Program-made: the position numbers and the translations under genes
Shown: positions 1 to 8,022 of the stretch, one piece after another
Layout of the letters: each line of letters starts with the position of its first letter
How positions within the stretch are numbered: position 1 is the stretch's first letter
Source: Selenomonadaceae bacterium
Lineage (GTDB): Bacteria > Bacillota > Negativicutes > Selenomonadales > Selenomonadaceae
DNA: 56,416 nucleotides
Assembly (NCBI GenBank): GCA_029338835.1
Contig: JAQYBD010000053.1
Location: 1 to 56,416, forward strand
Reading direction: 5' to 3'
Notes under the pieces: model-generated
Told to the model about the DNA's origin: nothing
Seen by the model: the letters and a program-made list of their open reading frames with translations, nothing else
The model's database searches: none

Positions 1-1
1 T

Positions 2-244
2 GTGCGTATGGCCACGATGGTGTCGGCCTGTGAACTGATTGAAAGGATGGCATCGATTGAAGGTGATTGTCTCAACAACACCCGCCTCCAAAGGCAGCTG
101 CTGAATTCGCTGGCCGGCCAGTTTTCCGATACGCTCCATGCTGTCAACGGCTTCGATGCCAGCAAGAATAAGCAGGCCCTGACCTCCATGCTCGAGAATC
201 TTGAGACGATCATCAAGCAGGCTGCCCATAAAGAAAGCCATTAA
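2..244 (+). CDS. C-terminal fragment of an unknown protein (runs off the left edge)
   Basis: An open frame enters from the left edge and ends at TAA 242-244. About 80 residues are visible, starting with a possible GTG at position 2, but no SD can be seen, so the gene probably begins outside the window. The visible part is rich in Leu, Gln, Asn and Ser, looks helical, and ends in a Lys/His/Glu tail. It has no membrane segment and no motif I recognise. It is one of only four plus-strand genes here and is followed directly by transposase debris, so it may belong to an accessory region to the left. Confidence 0.5.
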   Translation: MRMATMVSACELIERMASIEGDCLNNTRLQRQLLNSLAGQFSDTLHAVNGFDASKNKQALTSMLENLETIIKQAAHKESH

Positions 245-261
245 ATAAATATCTCCTGGCT

Positions 262-495
262 TAGTCGAGGGGTACTCTAAGCTGCTCTTGCCCTTTAAAA
301 ATCCCATAAAGGTCGCTATACACATTTCGGTGGCACTTCCACCAGGATGTAGATATGATCTGGACATGCTTGCGCTTCTGACAAATTCACAAATTCACGC
401 CTTGCCATCTGCATAATTCCCGTAAGATTTTTCCAATCTCATATCTTTTCTCTCCATAAAACACGTTTCTTCTGTACTTCAGTGCAATTACGCCC
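262..495 (-). pseudogene. decayed IS200/IS605-type TnpA transposase fragment
   Basis: Translating the minus strand gives three pieces in shifting frames that match the IS200 Y1-transposase core in order: KYRRNVFYG...GKILRELCRWQGV (about 485-400), ACPDHIYILVEVPPK (about 385-325), then FMGFLKGKSSL (about 317-280). Stop codons and frame changes separate them. The N-terminal start and the C-terminal half with the catalytic Tyr are missing. PDHIYIL corresponds to the family's His-x-His (HUH) region, with Tyr replacing the second His. It is therefore a dead relic. No partner tnpB is seen in the window. Confidence 0.8.
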
Positions 496-515
496 CCTTG
501 GTCTAACCAGGGGGG
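493..515. repeat. short C5/G5 hairpin beside the IS200 remnant
   Basis: CCCCCTTGGT, a 3-base loop and ACCAGGGGGG form a stem with one unpaired base. It abuts the truncated 5' side of the transposase remnant. IS200/IS605 elements carry subterminal hairpins, so this may be a relic of the element end, but that is inference. Confidence 0.35.
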
Positions 516-524
516 CTAAACACC

Positions 525-559
525 AAAAAAGCCATTGCTTGGCAAAATCAGGCAATGGC
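525..559 (-). terminator. intrinsic terminator after the rng/cysteine-rich gene transcript
   Basis: GCCATTGC (531-538) pairs with GCAATGGC (552-559). On the minus strand the stem is followed by six T. It lies 35 bp beyond the stop of the small cysteine-rich gene. A weaker T-run on the other side could let it also act on plus-strand transcripts. Confidence 0.8.
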
Positions 560-593
560 TTTTCTTGACGCTATTTATTGGTCATGCATACAA

Positions 594-800
594 TTAATGG
601 ATGCCGTATTTAGCATTGAAGCGACGATTGATCTCGCGAATCTCCATCTTACCCTCGATGTACGGTTTGTACATCTCAAAAGGGTCACCGACGCCCAGTG
701 CACAACCGGAGCAATTCTCACAGCCCGATTCACAGGAGAGCGTCCTGCGCACGATTTCTTCGCGTTCCTCACGCGTCGTATCCTTGATCAAAATACTCAT
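594..800 (-). CDS. small cysteine-cluster protein of unknown function
   Basis: 68 residues with a good SD (AAGGAGAG, 7-8 bases before ATG). A tight cluster CESGCENCSGC gives the spacing C-x3-C-x2-C-x2-C around residues 23-33. This could bind a metal or an Fe-S cluster, but no family is recognised. The N-terminal third is rich in Glu and Arg, and there is no signal peptide or membrane segment. It is the last gene of the cell-shape/rng transcript, 24 bp after rng, and is followed by a terminator, so it is probably co-expressed with RNase G and the radical SAM protein. It could be a small metal-binding accessory protein. Confidence 0.65.
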   Translation of the reverse strand: MSILIKDTTREEREEIVRRTLSCESGCENCSGCALGVGDPFEMYKPYIEGKMEIREINRRFNAKYGIH

Positions 801-824
801 GAAGATCTCTCCTTCCCAAACACC

Positions 825-2261
825 TCAGCCCTGCTGAAGTATCGTATAGTTTTCCGGATGCATGCCCGGCTTGACCGTCACTTTGATATCCGTGCCAAAT
901 TCTGCAGCCAGATTCATCATGAGCTGATTCTGGCGCAATTCTTCAGCAACGCTTTCATGGACTTCAATCTCATAACCTTCCCTGGCATGAGAACTGCGTT
1001 CCATACGGCGAATATCGCGACTGATGCGGATGGACACCGTTTCCGGCGATTCCACGCGGCCACGGCCATGGCAGGTTGGACATTCGCTATAGACGATACT
1101 GTCGATATTCTGACGGGACTTCTTGCGCGTAATCTCCACGAGTCCAAGGCTCGTGATATCGACGATATTCGTCTTCGTGCGGTCATGCTTGACTTGATTG
1201 CGCATGTACGTCAGCAGTGTTTCTTTTTGCTCATCCGTTTCCATATCAATGAAGTCAATGATGATGATACCGCCGATATCACGCAGCCGGATCTGTTTGA
1301 GGATCTCTGCTGCAGCCTCGAGATTGGTGCGGTAAACCGTTTCTGACAGATTGGATTTGCCCACGTATTTGCCCGTATTGACGTCAATGACGGTCAGAGC
1401 CTCCGTCTTGTCGATGACCAGGAACCCGCCAGATTTGAGTTCCACTTCCCGGTCCCCGAGTTTCTCGATCTCTTCTTCGATATGGTATGCCTGGAAAATC
1501 GGCTGCTTCTTATCGTAATAATGGATGCGGGGCACGAGTTCCGGTGAGAGCCCTGCCACCAGTTCCCGTACTCTCTGGTACGCATCGGCATTATCGATGA
1601 CAAGTTCATCAATCGCTGCCGTAAAGTTATCCCGTACGAGGCGGATCAAGAGATCTGCGTCGCGATAGAGCAAAGAGGACTTCTTGAGTTTGTAACGCGA
1701 CAGGATGGATTCCCAGAGACGCACCAGATACCGCACATCATCCTGAAGACTTTCCTCGCTGTGACCGGCGGCCACCGTACGGATGATGAGTCCCATCCCT
1801 TCGGGGCGGATGCGCTCTGCAATCGCATGCAGGCGCTGGCGCTCTGCTTCATCCTCAATGCGGCGGGACATACCGATATAGGCAGCCGTTGGCATCAGCA
1901 CAACGGTGCGTCCTGGCAGGGATATGTGCATGGTGGCGCGCGGCCCCTTGGTGCCGATGGCATCTTTGACGATCTGGATGGGCAGGCTCTGGCCAATGTG
2001 GATGCGCGTATGCGGCGGCATGGCTTCAATGGTCTCATGTGGCAAGCCATCACCGATGTACAGGAACGCGTTCTTATCCATGCCGATATCGATGAAAGCT
2101 GCCTGCATGCCAGGCAGGACATTCTGCACCCGGCCCTTGTAGATATTGCCGACCAGATGGGAATGGGATGCCCGCTCCATCTCCACGGCCTCAAGCTCAC
2201 CATCCTCAAGGATAGCCATGCGCGTTTCCTCCGGCACAATATTCACGATGATGGACTTCAT
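825..2261 (-). CDS. rng: ribonuclease G (RNase E/G family)
   Basis: 478-residue endoribonuclease of the RNase E/G family, involved in rRNA maturation and mRNA decay. The N-terminus (MKSIIVNIVPEETRMAI) leads into an S1-like domain with GNIYKGRVQNVLPGMQAAFIDIG. The catalytic region includes LTVIDVNTGKYVG and IIIIDFIDM, where acidic residues bind the catalytic metal. The zinc-link motif CPTCHGRG lies near residue 400. The length fits RNase G rather than RNase E, which has a long C-terminal tail. I place the start at ATG 2261 because GGAAG sits 8 bases upstream; a TTG five codons earlier is possible. It follows the radical SAM gene by 29 bp in the same transcript. Confidence 0.95.
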   Translation of the reverse strand: MKSIIVNIVPEETRMAILEDGELEAVEMERASHSHLVGNIYKGRVQNVLPGMQAAFIDIGMDKNAFLYIGDGLPHETIEAMPPHTRIHIGQSLPIQIVKDAIGTKGPRATMHISLPGRTVVLMPTAAYIGMSRRIEDEAERQRLHAIAERIRPEGMGLIIRTVAAGHSEESLQDDVRYLVRLWESILSRYKLKKSSLLYRDADLLIRLVRDNFTAAIDELVIDNADAYQRVRELVAGLSPELVPRIHYYDKKQPIFQAYHIEEEIEKLGDREVELKSGGFLVIDKTEALTVIDVNTGKYVGKSNLSETVYRTNLEAAAEILKQIRLRDIGGIIIIDFIDMETDEQKETLLTYMRNQVKHDRTKTNIVDITSLGLVEITRKKSRQNIDSIVYSECPTCHGRGRVESPETVSIRISRDIRRMERSSHAREGYEIEVHESVAEELRQNQLMMNLAAEFGTDIKVTVKPGMHPENYTILQQG

Positions 2262-2290
2262 ACTCTTCACTTCCAATCACGAAATCCTGC

Positions 2291-4933
2291 TCAAACCAAA
2301 TCGATCAGCTTGCGACCCTTGCTCCAGATGCCCTGTCGCTCAATCAGGGCTTCTGCGGGCTGGACGGCAAGCTGATAGTCCTGCTGCAGCAGGCTGAGGA
2401 TTTCCAGCGGCTTGACACTGCCCGCCGGTGTAATGGCGATATCCATGGTCATATCCAGGAAGCCATCGGCCAGGACAGCGGTCACCGGCTTCTTCATGTA
2501 CTGCTTCGTCTCAATATCACGCGTCTTCTTCGGCGTGACACGATGCCAGATAGCTGCAGGTGCCGCATTATAGGCAGCAATAGCCCTTGCTGCTTCTTTC
2601 TCCGTGCCCGCATAGGGAATATGAAGCGTATAGATGGCCTCATCCGCTTCTGACATCAGCGCTTTGTGCCGCCCCTTGATTTCCCGCAACTTCAACAGGC
2701 GTACCCCCGGCGGCAGTTCTGCCTGCAAGCGGTCAAAGATTTCCGGCTGGCAAAGAGGTTTGGTGAGTTCAAAATCCATGTATTCTGAAGCACTCGTCAC
2801 CCCCAGCGAAAGCGCCGAAGCAAACGATACCTTCATATGAGGATTGAATCCTTCCGAATACGCCATCGGCAGTTTTGCTCGGTCAAAAGCGCGCAGGAAG
2901 ATGTTCGCATAATCGAGATGCGAAACGTAACGGAGTTCTTCCCCTTTGGTGATCTCAGCACGCCAGGCAAAGAGCTGACGCTGACGCCCCGGTCCCTTAG
3001 GGTCGCGCATCTCCTGCGCATCCCTGTTCTCCGGAGTGCTGGATGCTTTGTCCTGGACCTTTTCCTCTGCCAGCCGTGCCAGTTCCTGCTTCTGATAATC
3101 GATGACATGAACGCCAAGATTCGGGCAGATGCCGCAAGCACTGCATTTCCCGCGGCGGCAATCCTCTGTCAGGGCAGCCGACATGGCATGATGCCATTCG
3201 CGCAGCAGGAATTCCTGGTTGACGCCCGGTGAGGTGATGAGCCAGGGCAATGGCTCCTGGAAACTGCGCGTACGCAGATTGTAGTACCCCATATCAATAT
3301 CGCATTTCTGGAAGGCCTCATGCCAGATCTCATCCTTGTAATGATCGGACCAGCCATCGAATTTCGCTCCATCCTTCCAGGCCTGATAAAGCACCTTGGC
3401 CAGACGGCGGTCACCGCGCGCAAAGACACCTTCGATGACAGACAGGCGCGCATCGTGATAATTGAACGTGATGGCACGATCCGTAATATGATCCTTCAGC
3501 AACTGCTGACGGCGCTGGAATTCTTCAATGGGCAGCTGGCCGAACCACTGGAATGGCGTGTAGGGCTTCGGCACGAAACAGGCTACGGAAATCGTGACCT
3601 TGCAGCCACGCTTGCCTTTGATTTCCGTGTAAAGATCCACGACCTGCTTGGCAAGCTTGGCAATGCCGATGACATCTTCATCCGTTTCCGTCGGCAAGCC
3701 CATCATGAAATAGAGCTTGACCTGCTTCCAGCCCTGACGGAAAGCAGCACCGCAGGCCTGCATGAGATTTTCTTCCGTAACACCTTTATTGATGACATCG
3801 CGCAGGCGCTGCGTACCAGCCTCCGGCGCAAAAGTAAGGCCGGATTTCCGGACCTGCTGCATCTTGTGTGCCAGTTCAATCGAAAAACTGTCAATGCGCA
3901 AGGAAGGCAGTGAAAAACTGACTTTCTCATCGGCAAAATCCGTCATCAGATCATCGACCAGCCGACCGAGGCAGGAATAGTCTGCAGAAGAAAGCGAAGT
4001 CAGGCTCATCTCATCATAGCCGGTCGCATCAACAAGGCCCCGCGACATCTTGCGCAGATTTTCCTCCGTGCGCTCGCGTGCCGGACGATAGCAGATGCCC
4101 GCCTGGCAGAAGCGGCAGCCGCGCGAACAGCCACGGAAGAGCTCGAGCATGATGCGGTTGTGGACGATATCCATATATGGCACTACGGGATGCTCCACCG
4201 AGATTGCCTCATCCATATCCTTGATCACGCGCTTATAGATTATGGGTTTTGCTTGTTCCGAAAGCGGGCGCATCGCCTGGTAATTCCCCTTGGCATCGTA
4301 AACCGGTTCATAAAAGGAAGGAACATAGATGCCGTCCAGCGAGAGCAGGCGCTGTAAAAAGCCGCGGCGGCCTCCCGGACGCCCTTCTGCCTTCCAGGCC
4401 ATCAGCGCATCCGATACTTCAACGATGACCTCTTCGCCTTCACCGACAATAAAGAAATCAAAGAAATCCGCCACAGGCTCGACATTGTAGACACATGGAC
4501 CGCCACCGACCACGAAGGGCATATCTTCACCACGATCCTTGGCCCAGAGCGAGATTCCCGCCAGATCCAGCATGTTGAGTACGTTGCTGTAAATCATCTC
4601 ATATTGCAGGGAGAATCCCAGGAAATCAAAGGCCGCAATCTCCGTCTTCGTTTCCAGGGAAAAGAGCGGGATATGCCGCTTGCGCATCTCGGACTCCATA
4701 TCGACCCAAGGTGCATAGACACGTTCTGCCGCAATATCCGGGCGGCGGTTCAGGACCTCATAAAGGATGGCCAGGCCGAGATTGCTCATGCCCACTTCGT
4801 AGACATCCGGCAAGGCCAGTGCCCACGTGCAATCCACATCTGCATGATCTTTCCTGACTGCATTCCATTCCCCGCCCGTGTAGCGGGCAGGCTTCAATAC
4901 AGACTGGAGTACTTCATGTTCGAGTCGTACCAT
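2291..4933 (-). CDS. TIGR03960-type B12-binding/radical SAM protein fused to a DUF2344 domain
   Basis: 880 residues. The N-terminal third resembles a B12-binding-like domain (LALPDVYEVGMSNLGLAILYEVLN). The radical SAM core carries the cluster motif C-x3-C-x2-C in CSRGCRFCQAG near residue 270, and MMGLPTETDEDVIGIAKLA is typical of YgiQ/MiaB-like radical SAM enzymes. A Cys-rich linker (CRRGKCSACGICPNLGV) follows, then a C-terminal DUF2344 domain (KGEELRYVSHLDYANIFLRA). This fusion is common in Firmicutes between rodA and rng; its substrate is, to my knowledge, not established, though the rng context hints at RNA or ribosome modification. GGAGG lies 9 bases before the ATG. Confidence 0.9.
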   Translation of the reverse strand: MVRLEHEVLQSVLKPARYTGGEWNAVRKDHADVDCTWALALPDVYEVGMSNLGLAILYEVLNRRPDIAAERVYAPWVDMESEMRKRHIPLFSLETKTEIAAFDFLGFSLQYEMIYSNVLNMLDLAGISLWAKDRGEDMPFVVGGGPCVYNVEPVADFFDFFIVGEGEEVIVEVSDALMAWKAEGRPGGRRGFLQRLLSLDGIYVPSFYEPVYDAKGNYQAMRPLSEQAKPIIYKRVIKDMDEAISVEHPVVPYMDIVHNRIMLELFRGCSRGCRFCQAGICYRPARERTEENLRKMSRGLVDATGYDEMSLTSLSSADYSCLGRLVDDLMTDFADEKVSFSLPSLRIDSFSIELAHKMQQVRKSGLTFAPEAGTQRLRDVINKGVTEENLMQACGAAFRQGWKQVKLYFMMGLPTETDEDVIGIAKLAKQVVDLYTEIKGKRGCKVTISVACFVPKPYTPFQWFGQLPIEEFQRRQQLLKDHITDRAITFNYHDARLSVIEGVFARGDRRLAKVLYQAWKDGAKFDGWSDHYKDEIWHEAFQKCDIDMGYYNLRTRSFQEPLPWLITSPGVNQEFLLREWHHAMSAALTEDCRRGKCSACGICPNLGVHVIDYQKQELARLAEEKVQDKASSTPENRDAQEMRDPKGPGRQRQLFAWRAEITKGEELRYVSHLDYANIFLRAFDRAKLPMAYSEGFNPHMKVSFASALSLGVTSASEYMDFELTKPLCQPEIFDRLQAELPPGVRLLKLREIKGRHKALMSEADEAIYTLHIPYAGTEKEAARAIAAYNAAPAAIWHRVTPKKTRDIETKQYMKKPVTAVLADGFLDMTMDIAITPAGSVKPLEILSLLQQDYQLAVQPAEALIERQGIWSKGRKLIDLV

Positions 4934-4986
4934 TCGTTCATTCCTCCGTTAAGCCGTTTGCTCATATCGTATCAATTCATCAATTC

Positions 4987-5025
4987 AAAAAAGAGCCCTC
5001 CCCGATCCACACGATGGAGCCGGGA
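4987..5025 (-). terminator. possible weak terminator after rodA
   Basis: On the minus strand an 11-bp stem with two mismatches (TCCCGGCTCCA against TGGATCGGGGA) is followed six bases later by six T. It lies between rodA and the radical SAM gene. The gap before the T-run makes it weak, so the two genes may still be co-transcribed. Nothing else is seen in this 174-bp gap. Confidence 0.3.
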
Positions 5026-5107
5026 AAGACGGACGCAGCCGTCAAGATCTCCCGTTGCGGGGAAGGCTTTGCCTGTGACGTCGGCCTTCTATCAGCAGCC
5101 GCGTACA

Positions 5108-6214
5108 CTAGAACACCAATTTCTGTCTTCGCCTCTGGATGTTCAGCAGGATGGCAATGGACATGATATTTGTCGTCAGCGAGCTGACGCCATAACTCAT
5201 CAGGGGCAGCGGGATACCCGTAACCGGCATGATGCCCATGGTCATGCCCACGTTGACCAGCACGTGGAAAGCCAGCATCGAAGTGATGCCGACTGCCAGC
5301 AGGCGGCCGAAGGTATCTCCGGCATCGCGGGCTGTCACGATGCCGCGCCAAAGCACCACGAGATACAGCAGCAGCAGGAAGGTCACGCCGATGAAGCCCA
5401 GTTCCTCACCGACCACGGCAAAAATGAAATCCGTATGATTCTCTGGCAGGAAGTTCAGCTGGCTCTGTGTACCATGAAAAAGGCCTTTGCCAAAGAGCAT
5501 GCCGGATCCGATGGCAATCTTGGACTGGATGATGTGGTAACCGGAGCCCAAAGGATCGACATTCGGATTCATGAAAACCGTCAGACGCATTTTCTGATAA
5601 TCCTTGAGGAAATGCCAGAGAAGCGGGCAAGCTGCCGCACCTGCAACAAAGATACCACCGAGCAAGCGCAGGTTGATGCCTGCTGCAAAGACCATGCCAA
5701 AGAAAATAGCCATGAACACGAGCGATGTGCCAAGATCCGGCTGCTTGAGGACCAGCAGGAAGGGGACGCCCACATAAAGGGCGACTGGCAGGAGGTCACG
5801 CAGGTTATTGATCCTGCCGACTTTATCGTCAAGCATCGTTGCCAGCGAAATGATCATGATGAGTTTGGAGAACTCAGAGGGCTGGATGCTGATGGGACCG
5901 ATCATGATCCAGCGCTGCGCACCAAGAGCCGACTGGCCGACTAGCATGACGGCGACCAACAGGATCAGATTGAACGCATACAGCTTATTGCCATAGCCTT
6001 GCAGGACCTTATAATCGAAGTTCATGAGGAATGCTGCCAGTGCGACGTTGACCAGTGCAAAAATTCCTTGACGCTGGACGAACCAGTAGCGCTCCTCGCT
6101 CGGTGTATTGATGTGCGTCGCACTGCCAATGATGATGAGGCTCATGATGATGATGCCTGCCGTGGCAGCGATGAGAATGAAATCGGTACGACGCCAGTAA
6201 CGTTTCTTCATCAT
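5108..6214 (-). CDS. rodA: RodA, SEDS-family peptidoglycan glycosyltransferase
   Basis: 368-residue polytopic membrane protein, largely hydrophobic, with about ten membrane segments. SEDS signatures are visible: QPSEFSKL, KQPDLGTSLVF, GKGLFHGTQSQLNFLPENHTDFIFAVVGEE (read in pieces) and PLPLMSYGVSS near the C-terminus. RodA polymerises glycan strands from lipid II during cell elongation with its partner PBP2, encoded five genes upstream as mrdA. FtsW is a close relative, but proximity to mreBCD/mrdA favours RodA. The ATG lies 15 bp after minE, and the SD (GAGAG) is modest. Confidence 0.93.
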   Translation of the reverse strand: MMKKRYWRRTDFILIAATAGIIIMSLIIIGSATHINTPSEERYWFVQRQGIFALVNVALAAFLMNFDYKVLQGYGNKLYAFNLILLVAVMLVGQSALGAQRWIMIGPISIQPSEFSKLIMIISLATMLDDKVGRINNLRDLLPVALYVGVPFLLVLKQPDLGTSLVFMAIFFGMVFAAGINLRLLGGIFVAGAAACPLLWHFLKDYQKMRLTVFMNPNVDPLGSGYHIIQSKIAIGSGMLFGKGLFHGTQSQLNFLPENHTDFIFAVVGEELGFIGVTFLLLLYLVVLWRGIVTARDAGDTFGRLLAVGITSMLAFHVLVNVGMTMGIMPVTGIPLPLMSYGVSSLTTNIMSIAILLNIQRRRQKLVF

Positions 6215-6229
6215 TTATACTGTCTTCTC

Positions 6230-6505
6230 TCACTTCTTGCCCGCATCATGCTTCATGCGGTTCACTGGGATATTGGCCACGAGAGCAACGGAATCTTCAT
6301 CGTTCTCCAAGGCAATATCCATATCCTGCTGATTGATCTCCATGTAATTCGAGATCACTTGAATGATGTCATTCTTGAGATTTTCCATGACTTCCGGAGA
6401 AATATTAGCACGATCGTGGATCAGGACGACCTTGAGGCGGTCATGCGCAATGCGGCCCGATTTCTCTCTCTTGCCAAAAATCCTCTGCATCAAGTTATCA
6501 AGCAT
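6230..6505 (-). CDS. minE: MinE, cell division topological specificity factor
   Basis: 91 residues, the usual size. An N-terminal amphipathic start (MLDNLMQRIFGKR) is followed by the MinD-contact region (AHDRLKVVLIHDRANISPEVM) and a C-terminal dimerisation half (DIIQVISNYMEINQQDMDIAL). MinE stimulates MinD ATPase at the membrane and drives MinCD oscillation, keeping septum formation at midcell. Gene order minC-minD-minE with short gaps shows a single transcript. Most Firmicutes use DivIVA/MinJ instead, so MinE supports a diderm Negativicutes host. Confidence 0.95.
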   Translation of the reverse strand: MLDNLMQRIFGKREKSGRIAHDRLKVVLIHDRANISPEVMENLKNDIIQVISNYMEINQQDMDIALENDEDSVALVANIPVNRMKHDAGKK

Positions 6506-6520
6506 GCCTGTCTCTCCTCC

Positions 6521-7312
6521 TTAATCCCCGAATACCCGGCGCTTGAGCCGCTGGAAGAACGTCTCCTTCGGGAATTCCATGAAGGGGATATCCTCGCCAC
6601 AGATACGACCCACAATATTGCGGTACGCTTGTCCAGCCTGGGAATGTTCCATCGTGATGCATGGCTCGCCTTTATTCGTACTCGTGACAACCATTTCATC
6701 ATCGGGAACCTGGCCAATGCAATCGATGGACAAGATATCGTTGATATCATTCATATCGAGCATATCACCGCTCTCAACCATCTGAGGACGGATACGATTG
6801 ACGATGAGCTTGATATCCTCTTTTTCTGCACGCGCGAGTTCGCCAATGATCTTGTCGGCATCGCGAACAGCCGAGATTTCCGGCATTGTCACGACAATGG
6901 CCGTATCCGCAGCGGCGATGGCCGTCTTGAACCCCTGCTCGATACCGGCAGGACAATCGATGAGAATGTAGTCGAATTCCTTGCGCAGTTCTTCGCAGAG
7001 CTTTACCAGCTGTTCCGGATTGACGCTCGTCTTGTCCTTGACCTGGGAGGTCGGCAGGAGGAACAACGTCTCGTACTTCTTGTGGCGTACAAGGGCTTTC
7101 TTGTAATTCACGCGTCCCGCGGCGACATCGATGAGGTCATACATGATACGATTTTCAAGGCCAAGCAGCAAATCGAGATTCCTGAGTCCCGTATCCGTAT
7201 CAACGAGAACAACTTTCTTGCCGCGCATCGCAAGGCCGACACCAAGATTGGCCGTCGTCGTCGTCTTGCCGACGCCCCCCTTGCCCGAAGTGATTACATA
7301 AATTTTGCTCAT
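6521..7312 (-). CDS. minD: MinD, septum site-determining ATPase
   Basis: 263 residues. The deviant Walker A motif GKGGVGKTTTTANLG is at residues 10-24, followed by switch-like VLVDTDTGLRNLDLLLGLE and the Walker B-type ILIDCPAGIEQG. The C-terminus ends in an amphipathic, basic stretch (FFQRLKRRVFGD) of the kind that anchors MinD to the membrane when ATP-bound. MinD recruits MinC to inhibit FtsZ and is released by MinE. It lies 10 bp after minC and 15 bp before minE. Confidence 0.96.
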   Translation of the reverse strand: MSKIYVITSGKGGVGKTTTTANLGVGLAMRGKKVVLVDTDTGLRNLDLLLGLENRIMYDLIDVAAGRVNYKKALVRHKKYETLFLLPTSQVKDKTSVNPEQLVKLCEELRKEFDYILIDCPAGIEQGFKTAIAAADTAIVVTMPEISAVRDADKIIGELARAEKEDIKLIVNRIRPQMVESGDMLDMNDINDILSIDCIGQVPDDEMVVTSTNKGEPCITMEHSQAGQAYRNIVGRICGEDIPFMEFPKETFFQRLKRRVFGD

Positions 7313-7322
7313 ACCCCTTGTC

Positions 7323-7973
7323 CTACCTTTCTATCGGTTCGATAACAATCTGGCCATCCTTGATGGATGCGCGTTCCGCGCGTTCCGTCATTTCCATATG
7401 ATCTGGCGATCTGGCAATGAGATTCGCGATGCGGATCTGAGTCGGCATCAGATGATCGGCTATGATGAATGAACTCGTATCACCTGCCGCCCCCGCATGC
7501 ACAAGCCCTCTGCAGGTACCGCGGATATCGATGCTGCCACCTGCAATGATCTGCGCACCCGGATTCACATTGCCGCAGACGAGAACCGAGCTGTCCGTGC
7601 GGATTTCCTGACCGCCACGCAAGGTGCGGTTGACTACAACCATTTCCTGCACCTGTTCCGACGGCTTCTGCCCAGCTGCAGTCTTATGCTGTCCGGCCTT
7701 TGTTTCCACAACGGGAGCGCTTTGCGCGTCCTGCCGTGTTGTCGGCCGACAGATGAGCCCATGCGCATGGAACAGCTTCTGGAGCTTTTCAAGTTCCTCG
7801 TGCAAGAAACGCTCACGCGGCACGAGGACCAGGGTGCCGCGCAGGAAAAAACCGGAACCAGACTCAAGCTTTTCCTCAATATGCGTCCAGATATCCTCAA
7901 ACGAAGCATTCTCTGCAAAACTAAGCTGCAATCCCCGTTTCCCGCCTTTGATCTTCACAATCTCATCTTGCAT
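7323..7973 (-). CDS. minC: MinC, FtsZ-ring inhibitor
   Basis: 216 residues. The N-terminal domain (about 1-100; start MQDEIVKIKGGKRGLQL) acts on FtsZ. The C-terminal domain carries the Gly-rich beta-helix pattern typical of MinC (VNRTLRGGQEIRTDSSVLV, GNVNPGAQIIAGGSIDIRG), used for dimerisation and MinD binding. A Gln/Lys-rich linker of about 25 residues separates them. The same frame stays open upstream for about 150 codons, but that stretch overlaps mrdA and does not resemble MinC, so I start at ATG 7973. A G-rich SD lies about 13 bases upstream, which is rather far. Confidence 0.93.
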   Translation of the reverse strand: MQDEIVKIKGGKRGLQLSFAENASFEDIWTHIEEKLESGSGFFLRGTLVLVPRERFLHEELEKLQKLFHAHGLICRPTTRQDAQSAPVVETKAGQHKTAAGQKPSEQVQEMVVVNRTLRGGQEIRTDSSVLVCGNVNPGAQIIAGGSIDIRGTCRGLVHAGAAGDTSSFIIADHLMPTQIRIANLIARSPDHMEMTERAERASIKDGQIVIEPIER

Positions 7974-8022
7974 GATGATTCGACGACTCCCCTCTCCCTT
8001 ACTTGAAGGATCTTCTCTCTGC

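Noticed and set aside
4604-7345. Two plus-strand open frames of about 446 codons opposite rodA/radical SAM and minE/minD
   Set aside because: Both cross boundaries of well-supported minus-strand genes and encode low-complexity, His/Arg/Ile-rich products.
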